A stretch of 18,967 nt of DNA from Chloroflexota bacterium. GTDB lineage: Bacteria; Chloroflexota; Limnocylindria; Limnocylindrales; CSP1-4. Shown here piece by piece: positions 1 to 7,581 of this stretch; within the stretch, counting starts at the first letter, position 1, and each line of letters opens with the position of its first letter. The notes below the pieces were generated by a model, which searched no databases, was not told the origin of the DNA, and saw only the letters and a program-made list of their open reading frames with translations. Where the stretch lies: NCBI GenBank assembly GCA_021812735.1, contig JAKAMV010000086.1, positions 1-18,967 on the forward strand. The letters are read 5' to 3'. Position numbers and translations under genes: made by a program.

Positions 1-10
1 CCAGAGCAAG

Positions 11-246
11 CGGCCCGCTTGCGCCCAGCGGCCCGCCCCGCGCCCGGCGACCCAACAGTACGACGCGCGGCCCGCGACCCGCTTGCGTCCAGCGACCCAA
101 CGGTGCGGCGCCCGCATGATTCGCGCGCCGGGAGAAGCAGCCGTGCGCTGCTGGCCTCGGCCGTGCCCCCCAGCCGCGCGGATGCTGCGCCCGGCGACCC
201 AATCGTGCGACGAGCGCACCGTTCAGTCGCCCGGCGAACCATCGGG
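11..246. repeat. Degenerate short repeats in gene-free DNA
   Basis: This stretch has no believable gene; its open frames are Arg/Pro/Ala-rich and carry no recognisable domain. It does carry repeats. A 23-bp unit at 11-33 recurs at 75-97 with three differences, all of them transitions. A second motif, close to GCCCGGCGACCCAAC followed by GT and CGACG, occurs at about 42-64, 88-108 and 189-211. A weaker fourth copy lies near 229-246. The copies are imperfect and irregularly spaced, which suggests an old decaying repeat rather than a CRISPR or an active element. From 247 to 390 I see nothing further. Confidence 0.5.
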
Positions 247-390
247 GCCAATCGCGGTGCGAGCGCGGCGGGGTCAATGGCGGTCCGAACGCGACGCGTC
301 GGAGTCACGCCGGAGTCATGGCGGGTGAGGCCACGATGGCGAGTGGAACCGGCGGTGGGTCCGGGGCAGTTCGGCCCACGAAAGGGCCCC

Positions 391-420
391 GCCTGACGCG
401 GCCCATCGCCCGCGTCAGGC
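391..420 (-). terminator. Hairpin at the 3' end of galT
   Basis: The arms GCCTGACGCGG (391-401) and CCGCGTCAGGC (410-420) form a perfect 11-bp stem around an 8-nt loop. The galT stop codon (415-417) lies inside the stem. On the minus strand the hairpin is followed by GGGGCCCTTT, which has only a short T run. This makes it a weak-tail intrinsic terminator or an RNA 3'-end stabiliser for the deoR-galT transcript. Confidence 0.65.
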
Positions 421-1476
421 CTCCAGGGCCTCGCGCAGCCTGAGCGCCCCCTCCTCGGGGGTGAGGTCGCGCTGGGGCTCGGACAGCAGCTCGTAGCCCA
501 CCATGAACTTGCGCACCGATGCCCGGAGGAGCGGCGGGTAGAAGTGGGCGTGGAGTTGCCAGCACGCCGGGTCGCCCTCGCCGAACGGCGCCTGGTGCCA
601 GCCCATCGAGAACGGGAACGGCCGACGGAACAGCGCGTCATAGCGGCGGTTGAGGTCCTGGAGCGCGACTGCGAGCGCCTTGCGACGAGCGTCATCGAGG
701 TCGGCCAGGCGGGCCGCGGGCTCAGTCGGCAGCAGCATCGCCTCGAATGGCCAGCTCGCCCAGAACGGCGCCAGCGTCAGCCATCCGTCCGCGTCGCGGA
801 TGACGCGCGGCCCGCCCCGCTCTGCGGCCGCATAGTCGACCAGCAGGCGGCGGCCCGTCTCGGCGTGGTGCCGCGCCTGCTGCTCGAGCTCCAGCGCCGC
901 CTGGACGGGCAGCGCGTCGCCCGACCAGATCTGGCCGTGGGGGTGCGGGTTGGAGGCGCCCATGGCCGCGCCCCGATTCTCGAACACCTGGACCCACCGG
1001 TAGCGCGAGCCGAGTTCGGAGGTCTGGTCCGCCCAGACATCGACCACGTGGCGGATGGCGTCGGTGTCCATGCCCGCCAGGGTGAGATCGTGGCGGGGCG
1101 AGAAGCAGACGACCCGGCACGTCCCGCGCGTGCCCTCGGCGCGGAACAGGCCGTCGCCGACGTGCGCGTCGGAGGCGTCGGGCCGCAGGGCGGCGAAGTC
1201 GTTGGTGAACACGAACGTCTGGCCGTACGACGGGTTCACGTCGCCGCTGACGCGGGTGTTGCCCGGGCACAGGTAGCAGCCGGGATCGAACTCGGGACGC
1301 TCCTCGGGCGGCTCGGGCTCCTCCGCGCCGAGCCACGGGCGCCGGGTGCGGCCGGCCGAGACGAGCACCCACTCGCCGGTCAGCGCGTTGCGACGCCGAT
1401 GCGGCTCCCCGTCGAGCTCGGCGAGCGCCTCGTCGTCCGGGCGCTGGGGATCAGAGGGCACGGGCAAGAGCCTCAC
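415..1476 (-). CDS. galT: Galactose-1-phosphate uridylyltransferase
   Basis: This is the Leloir-pathway enzyme that swaps UMP between UDP-glucose and galactose-1-phosphate in the cytoplasm. The 353-aa product has the normal class I length. Visible motifs are the family N-terminal HRRRNALTGEWV (about 26-37), zinc ligands Cys67 and Cys70 in CYLCPGN, His129 in CFSPRHD, and the active-site NPHPHGQ (176-182). By homology His178 is a zinc ligand and His180 the uridylylated nucleophile. The typical C-terminal HAHFYPPLLR stretch starts near 309. The start taken is GTG at 1476, which overlaps the end of deoR by 26 bp; a GTG at 1461 is an alternative with an 11-bp overlap. The overlap implies translational coupling to the regulator. 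The gene ends in a hairpin that contains the stop codon. Confidence 0.95.
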   Translation of the reverse strand: MRLLPVPSDPQRPDDEALAELDGEPHRRRNALTGEWVLVSAGRTRRPWLGAEEPEPPEERPEFDPGCYLCPGNTRVSGDVNPSYGQTFVFTNDFAALRPDASDAHVGDGLFRAEGTRGTCRVVCFSPRHDLTLAGMDTDAIRHVVDVWADQTSELGSRYRWVQVFENRGAAMGASNPHPHGQIWSGDALPVQAALELEQQARHHAETGRRLLVDYAAAERGGPRVIRDADGWLTLAPFWASWPFEAMLLPTEPAARLADLDDARRKALAVALQDLNRRYDALFRRPFPFSMGWHQAPFGEGDPACWQLHAHFYPPLLRASVRKFMVGYELLSEPQRDLTPEEGALRLREALEA

Positions 1477-2269
1477 GACCCTCGGCCGCTTCGCGGGCGA
1501 CCTGGGCGATCACCACCTCGGGCACGGCCTCGCTGACAGCCGCCAGCGCGTCGGGGTCGATCTCCGAGTCGGTGATCAGCACGTCCGCCTGGTCCAGGCG
1601 CGCGATCGACGCGATGCCGACGACGCCCCACTTGGAGTGGTCGGCCAGCACCACCAGCCGCCGGCCCGCCTCGATCAGCGCTCGGTCGGTGTCCGCCTCC
1701 ATGAGGTTCGGGCACGTGAAGCCGGCCTTGGCGTCCATGCCGTGGACGCCCATGAACACGATGTCGAGGTGGACCGAGCGCAGCTGCGCGACCGCGAACG
1801 GGCCCACGAGCGCCTCGGACGGGGTGCGGATCCCGCCCGTGAGGATGACCGTCTGGTCCTGGCGCCGGGTCCGATTGAGCACCTCCGACACCTGGAGCGA
1901 GTTGGTGACCACCGTGATGCCGGGCACGGCGGCGATCATGCTCGCGAGCGCGTAGGTGGTGGTGCCCGCCGAGAGGGCGAGCGCCATGCCGGGCTCAACC
2001 ATCGCGGCGGCCTCCGCCGCGATGGTTGCCTTCTCGCTCTGCTGCAGGGCGGCCTTGGTGACGAACGCCGGCTCGTAGCTGGCGAAGCCGGACGGCGCCG
2101 TGGCGCCGCCGTGGACCTTCTCCAGGAGCCCCTGCTCATGAAGCACCTCGAGGTCGCGCCGGACGGTCATGTCCGAGACCTCGAGCTCGCGGACGAGATC
2201 CGCGACCCGGACCGCCCCGACCCGCCGGACGCGGTCCAGGATCAGCGCTTGGCGCTGGCGAGCGAGCAT
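1451..2269 (-). CDS. DeoR/GlpR-family transcriptional regulator
   Basis: This is a sugar-catabolism regulator of the DeoR family, 272 aa, the usual length. Residues 1-60 form the helix-turn-helix, with the family signature VSDMTVRRDLEVL (31-43) followed by the LLEKVHGGA wing. The C-terminal two thirds form the sugar-phosphate sensor domain, with TTTYALA, VVTNS and an ADHSKWG stretch typical of DeoRC. I chose ATG at 2269 because it sits behind a GGAG/GGAGGG purine run and begins directly at the DNA-binding domain; the open frame continues upstream without homology. It is co-directional and overlapping with galT and divergent from the GH36 gene. It therefore most likely controls galactose or galactoside use, probably sensing a phosphorylated sugar. 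The exact effector cannot be read from the sequence. Confidence 0.92.
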   Translation of the reverse strand: MLARQRQALILDRVRRVGAVRVADLVRELEVSDMTVRRDLEVLHEQGLLEKVHGGATAPSGFASYEPAFVTKAALQQSEKATIAAEAAAMVEPGMALALSAGTTTYALASMIAAVPGITVVTNSLQVSEVLNRTRRQDQTVILTGGIRTPSEALVGPFAVAQLRSVHLDIVFMGVHGMDAKAGFTCPNLMEADTDRALIEAGRRLVVLADHSKWGVVGIASIARLDQADVLITDSEIDPDALAAVSEAVPEVVIAQVAREAAEGREALARAL

Positions 2270-2362
2270 GCCCTCCGCTCCTGTTCGTGCCGGCCAGCTC
2301 TCGACCGTCCGGGGCGGCGAACGACTGCCGGCCCGTTCATCATCACCCGATCGGCCAGGGAA

Positions 2363-2445
2363 GTCAACGTACATCAACACAATTCGTTGTTGGAACCTTT
2401 GGAGTATCTTGACAATCCAACAAGTTCCTCGCAACAATCCACATC
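2363..2445. promoter_or_regulatory. Divergent deoR/GH36 promoter and operator region
   Basis: On the plus strand TTGACA (2409-2414) is followed after 18 bp by AACAAT (2433-2438). Seven bases later comes the GTG at 2446, so the GH36 mRNA could be leaderless. On the opposite strand TTGTCA (2415-2410) overlaps this -35 and could serve deoR, although no good -10 is visible for it. The region is unusually AT-rich for the window. It carries repeated CAAC/GTTG boxes at about 2365, 2375, 2386, 2389, 2418 and 2432, including an inverted pair TTGTTGG (2387-2393) and CCAACAA (2417-2423). These are plausible DeoR operator elements. From 2270 to 2362 only the deoR leader is seen. Confidence 0.5.
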
Positions 2446-3666
2446 GTGGCCTGCCCGCGCGGGGTCATGTGCGCGAGCGAGCTGTTCGTCCTCGACGACG
2501 GCTGGTTCGGCGTCCGCGACAGCGACGACCGCTCCCTCGGCGACTGGGTCGTGGACCGGCGCAAGCTCCCGCACGGCCTCGATGGCCTCGCCCGGGAGGT
2601 GAAGTCGCAGGGCCTGCTGTTCGGGCTTTGGATCGAGCCCGAGATGGTCAACCCGGACTCGGACCTGTTCCGCGCGCACCCGGACTGGGCGATCGGCATC
2701 CCCGGACGGCGCCGCACCGAGAGCCGCCAGCAGCTGGTGCTCGACTTCGCGAACCCGGCGGTCGTGGACCACATCGCGGGGGCCGTCGGCGACGTGATCG
2801 CGAGCGCGCCGATCGACTACGTCAAGTGGGACTGGAACCGCTTCATCACCGAGCCGTACTCGCCGGTCCTGCCGCCGGAGCGCCAAGGCGAGTTCTTCTA
2901 CCGCTACACCCTCGGCATGTACGACCTGTACGAGCGGCTCACGACGCGCTTCCCGGACGTGCTGTTCGAGTCGTGCGCATCGGGCGGGGCGCGCTTCGAC
3001 GCGGGGATCCTGGCGTGGGCGCCGCAGGCCTGGACCTCGGACGACACCGATGCGGTGGAGCGGTTGCGCATCCAATGGGGATCGTCGTTCGCGTACCCGG
3101 TGTCGTCGATGGGGGCGCACGTGTCCGCCGTGCCGAACCACCAGACCGGGCGTCTGGCGCCGCTGGACTTCCGGGCCGCGGTGGCGATGTTCGGGGCGTT
3201 CGGGTACGAGCTCGACCCGACCGCCATGAGCGAGGCGGAGCTGGCCGCGGTCCGTCGGCAGGTGGCGTTCTACTCCGAGCGGCGCGAGCTCTTCCAGTTC
3301 GGGCGGTTCACGCGGCTGCGCTCGCCGTTCGAGGGAGACGGCAACGAGACCGCGTGGATGGTGGCGTCGGCGGACGCCACTCGTGCGGTCGTGGCGCACT
3401 ACCGCGTCCTCCAGCACCCCTGGCCGCACCGGGACCGCCTGATCGTGCGCGGGCTGGACCCGACGGCGCGGTACGCGGTCACCTGCTGGACGTCCTTCGA
3501 CAGACCGATGCCGACGATCGAGCGCGGCGGCGACGAGCTCATGGCCGTGGGCCTGGGCATCGAGCCGCCTGACCCGATGCCCGAGGGCAGTGCTGGCGGC
3601 GCCGATGGCCACCGCCTCGTCCGCGGCGACTTCACGTTCCGGTTGTTCGACCTGCGGCGGGTGTAG
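2446..3666 (+). CDS. GH36 alpha-galactosidase, N-terminally truncated
   Basis: The 406-aa product matches the catalytic and C-terminal parts of GH36 alpha-galactosidases (melibiase/raffinase type), which are normally about 700-740 aa. Homology begins abruptly at ELFVLDDGWFG (12-22), the second barrel strand. Retained motifs are LWIEPEMVNPDS (61-72), the nucleophile Asp129 in YVKWDWNR, FESCASGG (174-181), the acid/base region SDDTDA (198-203) and SSMGAHVSAVPNHQ (220-233). The roughly 300-residue N-terminal beta-sandwich domain and the first barrel strand, with its conserved Trp, are absent. They cannot lie upstream, because deoR begins only 176 bp away. GTG at 2446 is the chosen start, placed 7 nt after a -10-like box; ATG at 2467 is an alternative. 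An in-frame 5' deletion is the simplest explanation. The protein is probably inactive unless it represents a short variant. Confidence 0.85.
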   Translation: MACPRGVMCASELFVLDDGWFGVRDSDDRSLGDWVVDRRKLPHGLDGLAREVKSQGLLFGLWIEPEMVNPDSDLFRAHPDWAIGIPGRRRTESRQQLVLDFANPAVVDHIAGAVGDVIASAPIDYVKWDWNRFITEPYSPVLPPERQGEFFYRYTLGMYDLYERLTTRFPDVLFESCASGGARFDAGILAWAPQAWTSDDTDAVERLRIQWGSSFAYPVSSMGAHVSAVPNHQTGRLAPLDFRAAVAMFGAFGYELDPTAMSEAELAAVRRQVAFYSERRELFQFGRFTRLRSPFEGDGNETAWMVASADATRAVVAHYRVLQHPWPHRDRLIVRGLDPTARYAVTCWTSFDRPMPTIERGGDELMAVGLGIEPPDPMPEGSAGGADGHRLVRGDFTFRLFDLRRV

Positions 3667-3699
3667 CGAGCGCTCCGACCGGCCGGCGCAGCGTCGCCG

Positions 3700-3731
3700 C
3701 CTCGCCTGAGTCTCAGGCGACTCAGGCGAGG
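3700..3731. terminator. Hairpin after the GH36 gene
   Basis: CCTCGCCTGAGT (3700-3711) and ACTCAGGCGAGG (3720-3731) form a perfect 12-bp stem with an 8-nt loop, 33 bp after the GH36 stop codon. The loop itself contains CTCAGGCG, so the 5' arm can instead pair with it in a shorter hairpin (3703-3719). No T run follows. It could terminate in either orientation or act as an mRNA end. Confidence 0.55.
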
Positions 3732-3808
3732 CGCGGGGCGTCGCGGTCCGCACGATGGGGCGCCGCGAGTCGGGGCAGACTCGCGGGGAGGGCGACGCGT
3801 GCGCGATC

Positions 3809-3930
3809 GCGGCGGCGAACCGGGGAATCCGGGCGGGCCGCTGCACGGTGGGACCGCGCCTGAGCCTGACGCGACTCAGGCAACCGGTGACGGGGCAGCG
3901 AGACGGAAACCCCAGCCGCAACGCCGCCGC
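3809..3930 (+). ncRNA. Candidate structured 5' leader RNA, family unknown
   Basis: Perfect 9-bp arms GCGGCGGCG (3809-3817) and CGCCGCCGC (3922-3930) enclose about 104 nt that can form several helices. These include CCGG/CCGG (3820-3832), GCGG/CCGC with an inner CCG/CGG (about 3833-3857), GCCTGAG/CTCAGGC (3858-3864 with 3875-3881) and a GGGG/CCCC stem at about 3892-3913. Further helices follow downstream, including CGTC-GCGA-GACG (GNRA loop) near 3952-3963. The region precedes a strong ribosome-binding site and a signal-peptide start at 4071, an arrangement typical of a riboswitch leader. From memory it does not match the c-di-AMP (ydaO) or cobalamin cores. GC-rich DNA folds easily, so this remains a candidate. 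Confidence 0.3.
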
Positions 3931-4049
3931 ACCGTGAACCGGGCACGGAACCGTCGCGAGACGAACCCGGAGGGCCAGGACGGGAGCAGCCGGCAGACGG
4001 CCGAACGGCACTCGCACGGCGCCTGGGCGCGCCACCACGATACGGGCGA

Positions 4050-4067
4050 CTCCCAAACAGGAGGGAG
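4050..4067 (+). promoter_or_regulatory. Hairpin that can mask a ribosome-binding site
   Basis: CTCCC (4050-4054) can pair with GGGAG (4063-4067), or CTCC with GGAG (4060-4063), across the AGGAGGGAGG Shine-Dalgarno run just before the ATG at 4071. This would hide the ribosome-binding site and fits translational control by the upstream leader RNA. The stem is only 4-5 bp. Confidence 0.35.
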
Positions 4068-4070
4068 GAC

Positions 4071-4409
4071 ATGCGACGACGCGACTGGCGCGCGGCGGGA
4101 GCGCTGCTGCTGGCGGCGACGGCGATGGCGGGCGCGGCACTCAGCGCCCACGCGGCGGCGCCAGGCTCCGGTCGCCGCGCCCGGTCTCCCGGTCACTGTC
4201 TGGCGCGGCTGCGTGCCAAGCCGGCCCATACCCCGCACGGCCGCGCTCAGGAGCGAGGGGTTCCCGCGCTGCCCACGCTCGCGGCCGGCCTCCTCGGCAC
4301 CAAGGCGTGCCAAGCGCGCGCCGACTGCCGCAGCGGCCCGGCGGAGGCCCGGCACCAAGCGCGCGCCGACCTGCCGCAGCGGCCCGGCGGAGGCCCGCGC
4401 TCTGGCGCC
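4071..4409 (+). pseudogene. 5' stub of a secreted-protein gene
   Basis: An excellent Shine-Dalgarno run (AGGAGGGAGG, 3 nt before ATG 4071) starts a protein with a textbook Sec signal peptide. It has a basic n-region MRRRDWR, a hydrophobic AAGALLLAATAMAGAAL stretch, and an AHA-A cleavage site near residue 28. After about 30 residues the frame turns into Arg/Pro/Gly-rich sequence with no recognisable domain. It contains a 45-bp tandem duplication and then runs antisense through galK without a stop. I infer that only the start of a secreted gene survives, the rest having been deleted or scrambled. The end coordinate marks the galK boundary, not a real stop. A genuine short secreted peptide cannot be excluded. 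Confidence 0.4.
4311..4397. repeat. Two-copy 45-bp tandem repeat
   Basis: A 41-bp unit at 4311-4351 is repeated at 4356-4397 with a single inserted C as the only difference, giving a period of 45 bp. The one-base indel puts the copies in different frames, so the region is unlikely to be conserved coding sequence. It lies between the signal-peptide stub and the end of galK. Confidence 0.75.
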
Positions 4410-5621
<1,212 letters not shown>

Positions 5622-5654
5622 GAACGAAGCCTAGCGAACCGGCGCCGCCCCGGC

Positions 5655-6800
5655 CTAGACCACGTCGCGCCGGATCGTCCGCGAGGCGACCCCGGCGAAC
5701 AGGACCGCGATGCCGGCGAGCACGGCGAGGTCGACCTGCACCGCGGACACCGACAGGTCCGCGCCACGGATGAACACCTCGCGCAGCGCGTCGACCGCGT
5801 ACGAGAGCGGCATCACCGCCACCAGCGGCCGCAGCAGCGATGGCAGGTTGTCGACCGGGAACAGCACACCCGAGAGCAGGAACTGCGGCACCAGCACGAC
5901 CGGGATGAACTGGACCACCTGGAGCTCGGTGCGGGCGAAGGTGGACAGGAAGATCCCGAGCGACACGGCGCCCAGCGCGAGCAGCAGCACGACGATGAAC
6001 GCGAGCAGCGGGCTGCCCGCGACCGCGATCCCCAGCCCCGCCGAGAACGCCGGCAGCGGCCCCAGCGCCGGCACCGAGACGCTGCCCAGCGCCCAGGCCA
6101 GCAGCACGGTCACCTGGATCATCGCGAACACTCCGAACCCGAGCGCGTAGCCCACCACCACCTCGCCGCGCGTGACGGGCGTCGCCATCAGGCGCTCGAG
6201 AGTGCCGCCGGTGCGCTCGCGCAGGAACGAGACGCCGGTCAGCAGGTACACGAAGAAATAGAGGAAGAAGGCGACGATCGCGGGCGCGAACGGCGCCATG
6301 GGGTCGCCGCTCGGCGTGCCGTACACCGTCTCGCGCGAGATCGTCGGCAGGACGGCGCCCAGGGACGACGCCAGGTCGCCGATCACCGCCGAGCTGACCG
6401 CCTGGACCTGAGAGGCGTCGGCGGCCGGGTCGAGGCCCTTGGTGACCAGCGTGATGCGGCTGCCCGGGGTCGCGCCTAGGTCCGCTGGCAGGATGATCGC
6501 GATCGTTGCGGTCCCGTCGCGGACGGCCGCCCGGGCGACATCAGGCGACGAGGCGGTCGCGACCGTCATGTCGGCCGCCTCGAGTACGCCTGCCAGGCGC
6601 GCGCCGACGATGGCCGCCGGCCCGGTCCCCTCGTTCGCCAGGGCGACCCGGACCACCGGCCCAGACGCGTCGCGCAGGATGAACGTCAGCAGACCCGTCA
6701 CGACCAGCGGCGCGATGAACAGCAGGGCGAGCGACGGGCGGTCGCGGCGGATCTCGAGGACCACGCGCGTCACGATCGCCCGCAGTCGCCGCGCGCTCAA
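5655..6800 (-). CDS. ABC-2 type transporter permease
   Basis: This is the membrane subunit of an ABC-2 exporter (YhhJ/NatB/DrrB-like), 381 aa. The first membrane span is at about 23-43, followed by a large extracytoplasmic domain (about 44-170). Five further spans lie at about 172-193, 215-238, 263-285, 297-315 and 355-372. The family motif RERTGGTLERLMATPVTRGE (194-213) lies after span 2, where ABC-2 permeases contact their ATPase. The start is TTG at 6800, overlapping the ATPase stop codon by 4 bp (TTGA), which implies translational coupling. The substrate cannot be predicted; relatives export ions, drugs or antibiotics. Confidence 0.9.
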   Translation of the reverse strand: MSARRLRAIVTRVVLEIRRDRPSLALLFIAPLVVTGLLTFILRDASGPVVRVALANEGTGPAAIVGARLAGVLEAADMTVATASSPDVARAAVRDGTATIAIILPADLGATPGSRITLVTKGLDPAADASQVQAVSSAVIGDLASSLGAVLPTISRETVYGTPSGDPMAPFAPAIVAFFLYFFVYLLTGVSFLRERTGGTLERLMATPVTRGEVVVGYALGFGVFAMIQVTVLLAWALGSVSVPALGPLPAFSAGLGIAVAGSPLLAFIVVLLLALGAVSLGIFLSTFARTELQVVQFIPVVLVPQFLLSGVLFPVDNLPSLLRPLVAVMPLSYAVDALREVFIRGADLSVSAVQVDLAVLAGIAVLFAGVASRTIRRDVV

Positions 6801-7534
6801 GCGCCCGCCCTCGTCTCGCCGGCGAACCGCAGGAACGCCGTCTCGAGGCTGTCGGTCCCGGCCTCCTCGCGCAGCGCACGGCCCGGCCCGCGGGCGATCA
6901 CGCGCCCGGCCCTCAGGAACAGCAGCTCGTCGCAGCGGTCGGCCTCGTCCATCACGTGGCTCGACACCACGATCGTCGCGCCTGCGTCAGCCAACCGCCG
7001 GAAGTGGTCCCAGAACTGCGCACGGAGGAGCGGGTCCACCCCGACGGTGGGCTCGTCGAGGAACAGCACCGACGGGCGGTGGACCAGGGCGCAGGCGAGC
7101 GACAGCCGCCGCCGCTGCCCGCCGGAGAGGCGCCCAACGATCATCCCGGCGCGGTCGTCGAGGCCCACCAGCTGCAGGACCTCGTCGGACTGGACCGCAT
7201 TCGCCACACCGTAGGCCGCGGCGAAGAAGCGCGCATTCTCGGCAACCGTCAGCGCCGGGTACACGCCGTCGCCCTGCGTCATGTAGCCGATCCTCGCCAG
7301 CACGGCCCGGTCCGGCATCCGGACGCCGAGGACGTGGGCCTCACCGGCCGTCGCCCGGGTCATCCCGGTGAGCAGCCGGATCAGTGTGGTCTTGCCCGAG
7401 CCGTTGGGCCCCAGCACGCCATAAATGCCGGCGGGCGCGAGGTCGAAGGTCACCTCGTCGACCGCCACGACCTGTCCGAAGTGCTTGCTCAGGCCGGTCG
7501 CGCGGATCGCGGTCTCGCCGGGCGCATGGCTCAT
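6797..7534 (-). CDS. ABC transporter ATP-binding protein
   Basis: This is the ATPase partner of the ABC-2 permease encoded just downstream, 245 aa. It has Walker A GPNGSGKT (42-49), the Q-loop Gln87, signature LSGGQ (136-140), Walker B LFLDE (157-161) and the switch His193 in SSHVMDEAD. This is a complete, presumably active nucleotide-binding domain of the CcmA/NatA type. ATG at 7534 is chosen with TAGGA 8 nt upstream; an ATG nine bases further upstream (7543) is possible. It follows fgd by 47 bp and could be read from the same transcript, although a small GGCGCC hairpin lies between them. Confidence 0.92.
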   Translation of the reverse strand: MSHAPGETAIRATGLSKHFGQVVAVDEVTFDLAPAGIYGVLGPNGSGKTTLIRLLTGMTRATAGEAHVLGVRMPDRAVLARIGYMTQGDGVYPALTVAENARFFAAAYGVANAVQSDEVLQLVGLDDRAGMIVGRLSGGQRRRLSLACALVHRPSVLFLDEPTVGVDPLLRAQFWDHFRRLADAGATIVVSSHVMDEADRCDELLFLRAGRVIARGPGRALREEAGTDSLETAFLRFAGETRAGA

Positions 7535-7557
7535 CGCGAGCATCCTACGCCGCGCCG

Positions 7558-7575
7558 GGCGCCACCGGAGGCGCC
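7558..7575 (-). terminator. Small hairpin after fgd
   Basis: GGCGCC at 7558-7563 and 7570-7575 form a 6-bp stem with a 6-nt loop just after the fgd stop. No T run follows. It is a weak terminator or attenuator at most. Confidence 0.3.
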
Positions 7576-7581
7576 TGTCAC

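Noticed and set aside
11..246. CRISPR array
   Set aside because: The repeats are imperfect, irregularly spaced and few, and there are no cas genes in the window.
19..396. Open frame of 125 codons at the left edge
   Set aside because: It runs through degenerate repeats, is Arg/Pro/Ala-rich and ends in the galT terminator hairpin; no protein features.
3809..3990. Known riboswitch assignment (c-di-AMP ydaO or cobalamin)
   Set aside because: Short resemblances (GGGGAATCCGG, GCCAGGA) are present, but the conserved GGGGTGAATC core of ydaO and the GCNACTG core with a full B12 box are missing.
2374..4140. Long minus-strand open frame (588 codons) across the GH36 gene
   Set aside because: It is an antisense shadow of the GH36 gene in GC-rich DNA: Arg/His/Pro-rich, with no domain and no ribosome-binding site.
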